NCBI RefSeq assembly: GCF_965363235.1
Contig: NC_134847.1
Span: 235,001 to 299,000, forward strand
Origin: Mytilus galloprovincialis
Taxonomy: Eukaryota; Mollusca; Bivalvia; Mytilida; Mytilidae
Direction: 5' to 3'
Length of the DNA stretch: 64,000 nt
Within the stretch, counting starts at the first letter, position 1. Each line of letters begins with the position of its first letter. Below, piece after piece: positions 30,391-41,259 of this stretch. Below the pieces are notes generated by a model that was not told where the DNA came from, searched no databases, and worked only from the letters and a program-made list of their open reading frames with translations. A program made the position numbers and the translations under genes.

Positions 30391-31490
30391 CACCAGGAGG
30401 TAAACACAATCGGCACGAAGTCTTATACAATATCAGGTTAGTTAATATTTATTACTCGTATGTCTACCATTTTATTGAACAGCTAATAAATGAAGAATCT
30501 GAATACATGTTTTTTTTCTCGGTAAAACACTGAAGTTCTGCTATAAAAGATATTAACAGCGGTTCCATAACGATTTTAAATTTTAAAAAATCTAATATTT
30601 TGCATATACCCCTTTTTATTCCCTTTAATCTAATATAAACTGTACTGTAATACTTTATGGTATATTTCATGGAAATGCATTTATATATTTAAAACAAAAA
30701 TAATGTAAAACGTCATAAATAAAATCCTTCTTTCTCTTGTTGCTACACATACCTTCTTATGTGAATATTATCGCTTCAACTGTTAGTTGAAGATGAGTGT
30801 ACGGCACTGACTGGGGGTCAAGCCCTCGTACGGTCGTTATTTGTTTTCTTTACGCGTACTTTATACTTAATAACTATTGGTATAAAATCAAATGATCTAC
30901 TACTATTATACTACTTGTATGCCTACTATTGTTATCATTGAACACTTAAATAATGAATGTTTGAATTAATGTTTTATTTCTTTTGGGAAAACATGAAACA
31001 AAATGCTATGAAAGAAGTGTTAATTGTGATGTAGACATTTTTGTACCCTATATTGAATACCCCGAATGTATATTTTTTCATTAATATAGTTGTTGACTAT
31101 GCAAAAATCAAATACTCATTGCCTTTTTTAAAAGACATTTTCAACGAATGCGATTTACTAAATACACTTCAGCAATGCATCTGCAGAAGATTTTAAGAAA
31201 TTTCGAATTTGTACTCTTATTGCTTTCTCTCGCCAAAACGATTGAGAGTGTTTAATTATCAAAACCTTAAAACAATTAAATGATTTGCAAATATCACACA
31301 TGTCTGTTTGTCCGCCTTTCAGTTTTCGTAGACTGGTATACATATGTTTTCTTTATCAATAATTAGAACGACTGTAAATCCAATTTTACAGTTGAATTTT
31401 AACTATGACATGTATTAAATGTTTCATGTTGAAATAATCGTAGCTATGACATTATTTTTTTACACTTATATTCCTTGTTTTTTTCTTCTT
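30391..31490. other. Upstream region of gene B
   Basis: AT-rich, with no recognised repeat or frame. It probably contains the promoter and untranslated first exon of gene B, neither identifiable by eye. Confidence 0.35.
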
Positions 31491-31495
31491 CAGAA

Positions 31496-31531
31496 ATGGA
31501 TAATTGGATGAAAATACAAATGAATCAAATG
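31496..31531 (+). CDS. Gene B start exon
   Basis: Acceptor TTTTTTCTTCTTCAG ends at 31493; ATG is 2 nt inside. Donor GTAAGT. Encodes MDNWMKIQMNQM, homologous to the 12-residue start exon of gene A. Confidence 0.7.
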
Positions 31532-34500
31532 GTAAGTCAAAGGAGAGAATAAATCTGTAAAAAATAATAAGAATTATTCAGTAGTATGTACTCATATGAT
31601 ATCATGACGCAAATGTAAAACTATAATTTAGTCATGACAATATAACATAAGATAAAATGACAAAATATAAGACAGTTGGATCATTTACAGGCAGATACAC
31701 TGAAGTGAGAAATAAAAAATAAGTACTGAGTATATAACATAATAATCAATCTTAGTGTGTTTAAACTATTTGGAATTTTGGGACCTCAATGCTATTCAAG
31801 GGTATCACCAGCCCAGTAGTCAGCACTTCGGTGTTGACATGAATATCAATTATATGGTCATTTTTATAAATTTCCCGTTTACGAAACTTTCCATTTTTCG
31901 AAAAACTAAGGATTTTTTTTATCCCAGGAGTAGATTACCTTAGCCGTAATGGCACAACTATTTTGAATTTTGTGACCTCAATGCTCTTCAACTTTGTACT
32001 TGTTTGGCTTTTAACTGTTTTGATATGGGCGTCACTGATGAGTCTTATGTAGACGAAACGCGCGTCTGGCGTATTGAATTATAATCCTGTTACCTTTGAT
32101 AACTATTATAGAAATATTTTATCTATAATGATTGGACAGAAATCTGAATCAGTAATGTGTACACTTCGGCTACTATCTGCAATAAATTGTTATCTGTATT
32201 GCTTGACACTTTGTTCTGTCCGTTCACCTGATGGTTTTTCTTTAAAAAAAAATAATAATCTTTTAATGTACATGTACAAATGTAGGTATGCAACCTTAAT
32301 TCCAGTTTTATTGTTATTATGAATCACATTACCACTTGTACAAGATACATATAATTCAATTTAAAAAAATGAAGTATAAAAATAAAACACAGTTTTATTA
32401 CTTTCAGACAGATGAACTGAAGGCGGAAATACGAAATGGGAACATGGAATTGAAAGCATTATTTAACAACTTTAAAGCGGGTGAATTGAAAGCAGACGTA
32501 ACAAAAGGGAACATGGAATTGAGAGCAATAATTACAGATCTTATAAACGGTAAATAAATGTCTTTTTGTATCGCTTAATACAGTCACAACTATATTCATT
32601 TCTTAACGTTTGGCTATGAATAGACCTGTGATAAAAATGTCGATAAAAATATATAGAGAATCTACCACTCCACAGGCTATTGCTCAGAAGTTCACTGTTG
32701 TTATATAAAATAATAATATAATTTGTAAATTGCTTATATTGTTGATATCGAAGCTGTTTTCGTGTTTGATATTGCTGATGTTTTTAAACAGCAACTACTA
32801 AAAGTGAAAGCAGCGGACAAAAAGACAGCACACAGGGGGATGAAACAACATCAGAGGAGGATGATGATGATGACGAAGATAGCAGTGATCATATGGATGG
32901 TCATGATGAGGAAGCTAAGGATGATATTATTGATAACGATGATGTAGAAACAGAAAAAGAACAGAAACAGACAGGTGGAGCAGGTAAAATAGATTGTATT
33001 ATAGTTTTCTATCTTTCATTGCTTAACTCTATCGTTATTTCTAAGCAAATTGAGAATGAAAAGGGCGTATGCATCCATGAGTCAACAACCCGACCAAAGA
33101 GTAAAAAACAGCCGAAGGCAAACTATTGGACTTCCCCAAAGTGAGAAAATACAACACTGAGAGGCAACCTAGCCCTTTAAACAAACATGTGTCCTATTTC
33201 AGTGAAAAAGGGCGTCACATTCAACTCCGAAACATATAGAAAAAATCAGTAAATTAAGGTTTGTAATTTTATATTTTCTCCGTCAACTACCGATACTTAC
33301 TATTTATAAAGACTTTCAAGTTTACTAAAGGGAAATTAAGGTAATGATGACTTAAGAATTACAAAACAGTTGATTAAATATATAACACATGATTTTGTTG
33401 AAGGAATCGTGGCAAAACATGTTTAATTTAAGACATTTAAAAAACAATTGTTCTGTTAAAAAAAGCTTTCGAATTGCCATACAGAACAATTTCAAGACAG
33501 AAAAAAAGAAAAACTGTACAAGATTGTTGTTTTTGATCTAACTAGCAGTTATTTATTTATTCCTTACTTAAAGATTTTAAAAATACGACCAAAAATTAAC
33601 AATAAAACAAATAAGTTTGTAAACACGTTCTAATATGAATGGAAATGTCGCACAAGGATCACAATCGTGAGCAGATTTTTACGTTAGTGCAATACAAGAT
33701 AAGAAAACATCTATAAATGAATCATCATTTATTTTTGGTCAGACAATATGATTGTTAAAGGTGAAAAATGGTTTACCCAAAGCAGAACACCATCTCAACC
33801 CAGTTCATCGAAGTCAAAGCTTACACCTAAAGGTATGTATGTTACATAGAAAAAACATATGCCACAGCCATCTATACTACTAAAATAACAAGTTTCAATT
33901 TGATAGCGGGCATGACGTAAAAAAGACGAATCACAAACATCAACTTTATATATTACTAATATAGGACAATGGAGTTTATTAAAAATAATGTCATCCAAGG
34001 TCCTTATGTTTTCTATACAATAAATTAATTTCTTAACGTTCGGCTGGGAAAAGACCTGTAATAAAAAAATGACAATATACAGTTGTATAGAGAATCTTCA
34101 ACTCACCAGGCTATTTCTCAGATATTCACTGTTGTTATAGAAATAAATAATATAATTTATTAATTGCTTATGTTGTTGATATCGAAGCTGTTTTCATGTT
34201 TGATAATATTGCTGATGTTTTCAAACAGCAAATACTAAAAGTGAAAGCAGCGGACAAAAAGACAGCACACAGAGGGATGAAACAACATCAGATGAGGATG
34301 AAGATAGTCAATACATGCATTACCAAGGAAACACTAAGCACGAACATAGGGAGGATGATGATGATGATGACGAAGATAGCAGTGATCATATGGATTTTCA
34401 TGATGAGGAAGCTAAGGATGATATTATTGATAACGATGATGTAGAAACAGAAAAAGAACAGAAACAGACAGGTGGAGCAGGTAAAATAGATTGTATTTTA

Positions 34501-37500
34501 GTTTTCTATCTTTCATTGCTAAACTCTATCGTTATTTCTAAGCAAATTGAGAATGAAAAGGGCGTATGCATCCATGATTCAACAACCCGACCAAAGAGTA
34601 AAAACAGCCCAAGGCAAACTATTGACTTTCCCAAAGTGAGAAAATACAGCACTGAGAGGCAACCTAGCCCTTTAAACAAACATAAGTCCTAGTTCAGTGA
34701 AAGAGGGCGTCACATTCAACTCCGAAACATATACAACAAATCAGCAAATTAAGGTTTGTAATTTTATATTTTATCCGTCAACTACCGATACTTACTGTTT
34801 ATAAAGACTTTCAAGTTTACTAAAGGGAAATTAAGGTAATGATGACTTAAGAATTACAAAACATTTGATTAAACATATAACACTTGATTTTGTTGAAGGA
34901 ATCATGGCAAAACATGTTTAATTTAAGACATTTAAAAAATAATTGTTCTGTTAAAAAAGGCTTTCGAATTGCCATACAGAACAATTTCAAGACAGAATAA
35001 AAGAAAAACTGTACAAGATTGTTGTTTTTAATCTAACTAGCCGTTATTTATTTATTCCTTACTTAAAGATTTTAAAAATACAACCAAAAATTAACAATAA
35101 AACAAATAAGTTTGTAAACACGTTCCAATATGAATGGAAATGTCGCACAAGGATCACAATCGTGAGCAGATGTTTACGTAAGTGCAATACAAGGTAAGAA
35201 AAAATCTGTAAATGAATCATCATTATTTTTGATCAGACACTATGATTGTTAAAGGCGAAAAATGGTTTACCCAAAACAGAACACCATCTCAACCCAGTTC
35301 ATCGAGGTCAAAGCTTACACCTAAGGGTATGTATGTTACATAAAAAAAAAACATATGCCACAGCCATCTATACTACTAAAATAACAAGTTTCAATTTGAT
35401 AGCGGGCATGACGTAAAAAAGACGAATCACGAACATCAACTTTATATATTACTAATATAGGACAATGGCGTTTATTAAAAATAATGCCATTCAAGGTCCT
35501 TATGTTTTCTATATATTAAATTAATTTCTGAACGTTCGGCTGGGAAAAGACCTGTAATAAAAAAATGTCAATATACAGTTGTATAGAGAATCTTCAACTC
35601 AACAGGCTATTTCTCAGAAATTCACTGTTGTTATAGAAATAAATAATATAATTTAATAATTGCTTATGTTGTTGATATCGAAGCTGTTTTCATGTTTGAT
35701 AATATTGCTGATGTTTTCAAACAGCACATACTAAAAGTGAGAGTAGCGTGCAAACAGATAGCACACCGAGGGATGACACAATCTCAAGTGAGGATGAAGA
35801 TAGTCAATACATGCATTACCAAGGAAACACTAAACACAAACACAGTGGGGATGATGATGATGACGTAGATAGCAGTGATCATATGGATGGTCATGAAGAG
35901 GAAGCTAAGGATGATAAGATTGATAACGATGAAGTAGAAATGACAAAAGAACAGAAAAAGACAGATATAGCAGGTGAAATAGATAGTTTTATATTTATCT
36001 ACCTTTCGTTGCTCAACTCTATCTTAATGTCCAAGCAAACGGCGTATGTATCATAAAGTCAACAACCTGGATCACAGAGCAGATAATAGCCTAAGGCCAA
36101 CTATGGGACGTCTCGAAAGCGAGAAAATACAGCACTGGGCAACAAGCTTGCCAATTAAACGAAAATGTGTCCTAGTTCATTGAAAAAGGGCATCACATAA
36201 AACTCCGAAACATAAAGATTAACAAATTTTTAAGAAAATATCCAAGACTATCAAAAAACAGAGGCTCCTGACTTGAAACATGCATAAATATGCAGCGGAG
36301 TAAACGTGTTTTGAGAGATTTTAACCCTCTTCCTCAACCTCTAGCCAATCCAAATAGCAATACGCACAGTAAAAACTCAGTTAAAAAGAAGTTCGAGTCA
36401 AATGTCAGAATAGGTAAAAGAAGAAACTAAGCAAAATAATACATTAATTAACAAAGGAACACTAGCAGTTACTAATACGCCCGCTTCAGATCTCAGTTAA
36501 AATGATTGAAAAATAAGAGTTAGGGTTCGGGTTAGGGTTATGTCTTCAACATATGACAATCAAAAACATCTCCCATTTAGGGGTTTACTAGAATACCATC
36601 CTAAAACATATGTGAAAAACACAAACCGTAACCACGCTAACAACTAGTTTGAGAATAAATGTGGCTATATCCGATGATGAAAGTTTTGACTAGTTTGTTA
36701 TATCGAAAACCCTAGTGTAATAATTTTTCAGTTATACATAGATTTCTTTCGTTAAAATCAAATACGTTGTTACATATACGACCGAATAGAATTCATAAGT
36801 TTGTCAATATTCGTTTTTTTTTACAGACAGAGTATGTTTTGAAGAGCAGGTTCGAGAGAAAGGTGTGTATATTAAATGTAATTCCTTATTATACTTTTTA
36901 CCTTTACCTTCAAGTTATATATGTCATTCAACTATTAAACTTTACTTTCAACAGTGATTGAAATGCTGTGTGTGGAACCAATAAATGTGACACCTTCTAC
37001 AAAGCATACCTTTTCTTCAAAACAGAACAGTCCACCAGAGCCAATACTTCCAGCCCAAGGGAAGCCGAAAAGTAAGGATACATTTTTAATCTACTCTTTA
37101 CGTGCATGACTTGTGTTTTGTATTGTATGTGATGGGTAGGTAGCAACGTAGAAAAAAACCCCAACATTTTCTGATTTTTTTTTTCAGGAAAAAGCTTGAC
37201 ACAGGTGATTGAAGAACTGCAAAGTACGTATATTTTTAAAAGCTAATAAATTTTCAAACAATATATACACGATTATATGGTCAGAATGTAAAAGTTAAGA
37301 AAACCGAAACGTGCATTATGAAATGATAAAGTGCAATCGTGTGGATAAAAGGTACTGCATACAATTTCATGATTTATTGATTTAAGAGATTCTACTGCAA
37401 TAAATTGAGTAAAACAGATAGTTGATCTTTGCATTTGCAAATGACGATTTCCGATAACTATTTTCAAATTTTTCTTTACAGAGTCACACAAATTACAGAA

Positions 37501-39334
37501 ATTGCAAGAAAAGGAACCGTCTGACACATCCAAACCCATTGGTAAGTTAAACAAACAAGAGCATTTTGTACAAATTCTGTAAGCAACTCATTTATTATTT
37601 ATTCATTCTGTCAATATCTTATGGTGTTTTTAAAATTGAAATTTTTAACAATTTTTTTTCTATTTTTGTAGTTCAGCAGACCAAACATAACCTTTGTAAA
37701 ACAGAAAAGAAAAAATCTGTAAAGGAAGGTTTGTAATCTCATATTTTCCCCGTTAATTTTTTAATATTACCAAAGACATTCAAGTTTACTTAAGGGAAAT
37801 TAATGAAATGATGACTTTAGAATTACAAAACATTTGATTAAACATATAACACATGATTTTGTCGTGGCAAAACATGTTTAATTGAAGACATTTAAAAATA
37901 ATTGCACTGTACTTTGAAATTGCCATACAGAACCATCTCACAAAATGAAAAATGAACAATGAAAAATATAAGTTTGTAAACACGATCCAATATGAATGGA
38001 AATGTCGCACAATGATCACAATCGTTAGCGGATTTTTACGATAGTGCAATACAAGGTAAGAAGAAATCTAAGTAAAAGAATTATCATTATTTTTTGCCAG
38101 ACACTATGATTGTTAAAGGCGAGAAATGGTTTACCCAAAGCAGAACACCATCTCAACCCAGTTCATCGAAGTCAGAACTTAAACCTAAAGGTATGTATAT
38201 TACGTACGAAAAAAAACAGCCATCTGTACTGCTAAAATGACAAATTTTAATTTGATAGCGAGCATGACGTAAAAAAAAGACGAATCAAAGAAATCAACTT
38301 TATATATTACTAATATAGAATAACGGAGTTGATTACAAATAATACCATCTAAGGCGCTTATGTTGTCTCGATAATACAATTTGCTATACTTCACTAATAC
38401 CAAAAATACCTATTACCAGTTACCTAATATGTCAGGCGCTCACCTAATTGTGTGCGTCCACTTAACTGTGTATTTGAGATTTGTTATATACACGGGTCAT
38501 AACCTGTACTTATTCATTAGACAGGAGTTGACACTACTACGTGTACTCATTGACCAAACAAATTTATCTACAAAAAGTTTTCGGTTATAATCAGGACGTG
38601 TGAATTCAAATAGATTTATATTGAAAGCAGAGCAAACGCCAATACAAATACAATACAATACAAAAACTAGGCTGAAAATAAGGCGTAGGTACTTTATGTC
38701 GCGGAAGTGATTTCTGTATATATTAATTTGACTTGCGTACAGTTGATATCATACATGATCTTGACTCCCATTTCAATTTAATTTCAGGACATTTCACAGA
38801 TGAACAATCAAAATACATTATAAAGTACAATAACAATTCCAATCCAACCTGGTCGTCAGCCAATTTTGTAATGCAAAACTTAAAAATGGCTGGTGAGCAC
38901 TTTTACATATGGATGGAGGACGAATTTTCAGTACAGCAACTGAAAGATAAAGTCAAAAACTTAAAAAAGTATGTTTTATGCAAAAATGTAGAAGTATATG
39001 TGTCAGAGTAAACATTTGCTTCAATTGTATTTTTTTATATTTTTTAAATGTAATTCAATTAAATACGCTATTGATACATGTTATGGAATTGTTATTGTGT
39101 ACTACATGTGTAACACTTTTCCGTAAAACAACTGAAAGATAAAGTCACTTGAAACAGTATGTTTCATACCAAAATGTAGAATATATTTGTCAAAACTATT
39201 TTGCTTTTTTTGACTACATTATTGATAAATGTTATGCAATGTGTTATTGTGTACTACAATTGTCACAAGTTATATATATTTTCAGGGCAAAGGAAAAGAA
39301 AGAGAGGAGAAGTGTGATAAGTCCAAAATGTTGA
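31496..39334 (+). CDS. Gene B: paralogue of gene A with acidic exon repeats and Myb/SANT-like C-terminus (spliced)
   Basis: Fifteen coding exons: 31496-31531, 32408-32549, 32792-32983, 33743-33832, 34229-34480, 35237-35326, 35725-35973, 36827-36862, 36955-37071, 37188-37223, 37482-37541, 37672-37728, 38101-38190, 38788-38968, 39286-39334. All borders are AG/GT and phases agree: exon 1 ends in phase 0, exon 2 runs 0 to 1, exons 3-13 all run 1 to 1, exon 14 runs 1 to 2. Joined length 1,677 nt, about 558 residues, no internal stop. Layout: charged helical N-terminus (MDNWMKIQMNQM, then two ELKA..GNMEL repeats), three Asp/Glu-rich blocks of 64-84 residues, three copies of a 30-residue basic module (MIVKGEKWFTQSRTPSQPSS), short charged linkers, the Myb/SANT-like domain and a basic tail. 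Function unknown; acidic blocks beside a DNA-binding-like domain suggest a nuclear protein (inference). Confidence 0.7.
31765..32110 (+). mobile_element. Bivalve interspersed repeat (retroposon 3' region) in gene B intron 1
   Basis: Contains GACCTCAATGCTCTTCAACT, GTCACTGATGAGTCTTATG, GACGAAACGCGCGTCTGGCG and the end ACCTTTGATAACTATT, which I recognise as a very common mussel repeat. The first part (GGAATTTTGGGACCTCAATG) is a degenerate duplicate of the second. Confidence 0.8.
32408..32549 (+). CDS. Gene B exon 2
   Basis: Acceptor TTATTACTTTCAG, donor GTAAAT. Phase 0 to 1. Encodes TDELKAEIRNGNMELKAL and then a diverged second copy AGELKADVTKGNMELRAI, an internal repeat likely to be helical. 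Confidence 0.7.
32792..32983 (+). CDS. Gene B acidic exon, copy 1
   Basis: Acceptor GATGTTTTTAAACAG, donor GTAAAA. Phase 1 to 1, 192 nt. Ser/Thr-rich start (TTKSESSGQKDSTQGDETTS), then a run rich in D and E (EEDDDDDEDSSDHMDG), ending EKEQKQTGGA. Confidence 0.65.
33075..33265 (-). mobile_element. Retroposon 3' fragment in gene B intron 3
   Basis: Contains CAACAACCCGACCAAAGAGT and CTTTAAACAAACATGTGTCC, the reverse strand of a widespread bivalve retroposon tail. Copies at the same relative place occur at 34570-34745 and 36050-36290, so it was present before the local duplications. Confidence 0.6.
33743..33832 (+). CDS. Gene B 90-nt basic exon, copy 1
   Basis: Acceptor TTATTTTTGGTCAG, donor GTATGT. 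Phase 1 to 1. Encodes NMIVKGEKWFTQSRTPSQPS and a Ser/Lys-rich end. Confidence 0.7.
34229..34480 (+). CDS. Gene B acidic exon, copy 2
   Basis: Acceptor GATGTTTTCAAACAG, donor GTAAAA. Phase 1 to 1, 252 nt. Same plan as copy 1 but with an extra segment EDSQYMHYQGNTKHEH before the Asp run. Confidence 0.65.
34570..34745 (-). mobile_element. Retroposon 3' fragment, duplicate
   Basis: Near copy of 33075-33265, carried by the local segmental duplication. Confidence 0.6.
35237..35326 (+). CDS. Gene B 90-nt basic exon, copy 2
   Basis: Acceptor TTATTTTTGATCAG, donor GTATGT. Phase 1 to 1. Encodes TMIVKGEKWFTQNRTPSQPS and a basic end. Confidence 0.7.
35725..35973 (+). CDS. Gene B acidic exon, copy 3
   Basis: Acceptor GATGTTTTCAAACAG, donor GTGAAA. 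Phase 1 to 1, 249 nt. Diverged from copy 2 (SESSVQTDSTPRDDTISS at the start, MTKEQKKTDIA at the end) but still open and acidic. Confidence 0.65.
36050..36290 (-). mobile_element. Retroposon 3' fragment, third copy
   Basis: Extends further than the other two and reaches CAGAGGCTCCTGACTTGAAA, the hallmark of this bivalve retroposon tail in reverse. Confidence 0.65.
36516..36541 (-). repeat. Short interstitial telomere-like repeat
   Basis: GTTAGGGTTCGGGTTAGGGT reads TTAGGG on the plus strand, the opposite orientation to the terminal tract. It lies in the intron before the 36-nt exon of gene B. Confidence 0.6.
36827..36862 (+). CDS. Gene B 36-nt exon
   Basis: Acceptor TTTTTTTTTACAG, donor GTGTGT. 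Phase 1 to 1, encoding RVCFEEQVREK. Confidence 0.6.
36955..37071 (+). CDS. Gene B 117-nt exon
   Basis: Acceptor TTACTTTCAACAG, donor GTAAGG. Phase 1 to 1. Encodes IEMLCVEPINVTPSTKHTF followed by a Ser/Pro-rich segment. Confidence 0.6.
37188..37223 (+). CDS. Gene B 36-nt exon
   Basis: Acceptor TTTTTTTTTTCAG, donor GTACGT. Phase 1 to 1, encoding KSLTQVIEELQ. Confidence 0.6.
37482..37541 (+). CDS. Gene B 60-nt exon
   Basis: Acceptor TTTTCTTTACAG, donor GTAAGT. Phase 1 to 1, encoding SHKLQKLQEKEPSDTSKPI. Confidence 0.65.
37672..37728 (+). CDS. Gene B 57-nt exon
   Basis: Acceptor TTCTATTTTTGTAG, donor GTTTGT. Phase 1 to 1, encoding QQTKHNLCKTEKKKSVKE. Confidence 0.6.
38101..38190 (+). CDS. Gene B 90-nt basic exon, copy 3
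   Basis: Acceptor TTATTTTTTGCCAG, donor GTATGT. Phase 1 to 1. Encodes TMIVKGEKWFTQSRTPSQPS. Its flanks repeat those of copies 1 and 2 (a block at 37782 matches 33316 and 34813), so it moved as a genomic segment. Confidence 0.7.
38788..38968 (+). CDS. Gene B penultimate exon: Myb/SANT-like domain
   Basis: Acceptor TTTAATTTCAG, donor GTATGT. Exon of 181 nt (2+177+2). Begins HFTDEQSKYIIKY, central NPTWSSANFVMQNL, ends EDEFSVQQLKDKVKNLKK. Aligns with 8856-9030 of gene A. The last helix resembles the LKDKWRN motif of telobox-type Myb domains; this is a pattern match by eye. Confidence 0.75.
39121..39285 (+). pseudogene. Partial duplicate of the Myb-like exon tail in the last intron of gene B
   Basis: 39126-39205 repeats 38937-39012 (AACTGAAAGATAAAGTCA, then GTATGTTT and AAAATGTAGAA), and the following AT-rich sequence repeats too. 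A stop follows the KDKV stretch and there is no upstream half, so it is a non-coding relic of a tandem duplication of about 190 bp. Confidence 0.65.
39286..39334 (+). CDS. Gene B terminal coding exon
   Basis: Acceptor ATATATTTTCAG; phase 2 entry. Encodes the basic tail AKEKKERRSVISPKC and TGA at 39332-39334. Confidence 0.65.
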
Positions 39335-39514
39335 GCGAAGATTTTACTCTCTGGCAAGACCATAGTGAAAATAAAACAGTTTTGTTAAAGTATATTGTAG
39401 TACAAACTATTTTTTTTGCAATGCCGCACTGTTGGTGTTGTACAATGATAAATAGGGCAATGTGTGTTACCTTAAAACAGATGATGACAAAATATAGTTC
39501 AATATATATCTTTG

Positions 39515-39520
39515 AATAAA
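39515..39520 (+). promoter_or_regulatory. Candidate polyadenylation signal of gene B
   Basis: AATAAA about 180 nt past the stop codon. An earlier AATAAA at 39370-39375 is an alternative. Confidence 0.45.
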
Positions 39521-39789
39521 TAACCTATATGTAAATATACTAGGTTTTTTGGTTCTCAATTAATTCCGGGTCAAGAACACATTAAAATATACTTTACCTT
39601 ATCTGCCAAGAGTAGATTACTACATGATGCAATACATTGACGAACGAACCACACATTCTCTTAAAAACACCTGAATGAGTTTCTGTTCTGTAAGAGTTAC
39701 TTTCAATTTAATATCCAACAAGGTTTTTTTTAACGAACCTTGACTACCCAGGAAGGTTTTGCACGGTCAGTTTTCAATATCGCTGTCCC

Positions 39790-39965
39790 TTTTATCGTTT
39801 TTATACTGCGGACCTTCCTTCTTCAATGTATGACATTTGACACTCTTTCTCTTGCATTTTCTGACGTAAAATCATCCTTCATCCACCTGTCAATTCACAG
39901 CTTCTTCTTTTGCCTATGCGTTACTATCACAGAAAGAAAGGAGGCGGTGTTTACTATAACGTAAA
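39790..39965. repeat. Diverged outlying piece of the purine/pyrimidine array
   Basis: GACCTTCCTTCTTCAATG followed by ATGACATTTGACACTCTTTC and TTTTCTGACGTAAAATC follows the lead sequence of the 26.6-30.4 kb blocks with many changes. Single copy. Confidence 0.5.
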
Positions 39966-40409
39966 TATATAAATACAGCCTAATATTTCGACCCGTTAAG
40001 GTCTTCCTCAAGAGATATTGCATTACAAAAAAAGACATGAATATATAAATTATACATTCTACTATTTTCTTTTTCGATACAGACACTTTTCTTTCTTTTT
40101 CTTAATATAAAAATGCACTTCGACATATTTCTATTTTTTTTTTCAAAACATAACAATAATTCACAAATATACGAATAATGGTGCATGTATAACCACAACT
40201 AACAGCAAATTATTAAACACTCAAATATGATAAACACTCAAAAAGGTAAAAAGGTAAAGGTTTAATATTTTGAAACCGTAAGTTCTTTGTCAAGGGATAT
40301 ATACAGTAGATATATACAGGCTTTTTACAGGAAATTTTATCTAGCTCTAACTGTATAGTTTTATTGTTGATATTCACCCCATATGTATCTAGTGTTAAAT
40401 TAGGAATTT

Positions 40410-40683
40410 CTATGACAGAAGTCAGGAATCTGATGTACAGTAGTTGGTGTTTGTTTATTCAATTTATACGTGTTTCTCGTTTCTCGTTTTTTATATAAAT
40501 TACACCGTTGGTTTTCCCGTTTGAATGGTTTTACACTTGTAATTTTGGGGCCCTTTATAGCTTGTTGTTCGGTGTGACCCACGTGGTGAAGGCCGTACAT
40601 TGACATATAATGTTTACTTTTATAAATTGTTATTTAAATGGAGAGTTGTCTCATTGGCTCTCATACCACATCTTCCTATATCT
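40410..40683 (+). mobile_element. Bivalve interspersed repeat (retroposon 3' region)
   Basis: Contains TTTGGGGCCCTTTATAGCTT, GGTGAAGGCCGTACATTGAC and GAGTTGTCTCATTGGCTCTC with the end ACCACATCTTCCTATA. The reverse-orientation copy at 42985-43163 belongs to the same family. Confidence 0.8.
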
Positions 40684-41259
40684 ATTGCTTGGATTTTGAT
40701 AAAAATATCCAGACCAATATAAACAAAACATGTCGGGCTGATAAAAAACAATACAGTATTAACAAAGTATTATACGAGTACTAATCTTCATAACAAACAA
40801 ACCGACAATTCAATAACAAACTTTAACAACATATATAGTAACATAATACAGCAGTTTGTAATAGTCTAGTCGGAAAAAAGTGATCGTGTGGGGTGTAAAG
40901 CATTAGTCGTCGCGAAACTGCGGACCCAACTCATTTTAAAGATTAAAAGATACAATGCATCTGCACAAACATCACATTTTGTAACATACAATTCATCTGC
41001 GCAAACAAGTCAATTAGAAGATCAATGCATCTGCGGTTTCAACTCAGTTTGAAGATTGTAAGATACATGCATTAAAATAAATTCTAAACCTTTTTTTCTA
41101 TTTTGCTCTACCTGAAAACCTTCTATTACACAATAATGTAAACAGACAGTACTCATATCAATAAAACATTAACAGTGTGACCAGTGTGAAAATCAATATA
41201 TTCAAAACGTAGAAATGATCAGATTTAAAATCAAATAATCAACCCCTGCATAATCCTTT
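40684..41259. other. Intergenic, nothing recognised
   Basis: AT-rich, with ATGCATCTGC repeated three times between 40955 and 41035 (short local repeat). No gene seen. Confidence 0.45.

Noticed and set aside
26614..30533. Lys/Glu/Arg-rich frames (such as KRKAEVLRREAEGGRCV) and Ser/Pro/Leu-rich frames on the other strand
   Set aside because: Translation of a purine-rich repeat; they start and stop with the repeat and have no splice or family support.
36767..36961. 64-residue frame read straight through at gene B
   Set aside because: It reads intron, the 36-nt exon and intron in one frame. The spliced reading has good acceptor and donor sites and agrees in phase with neighbours.
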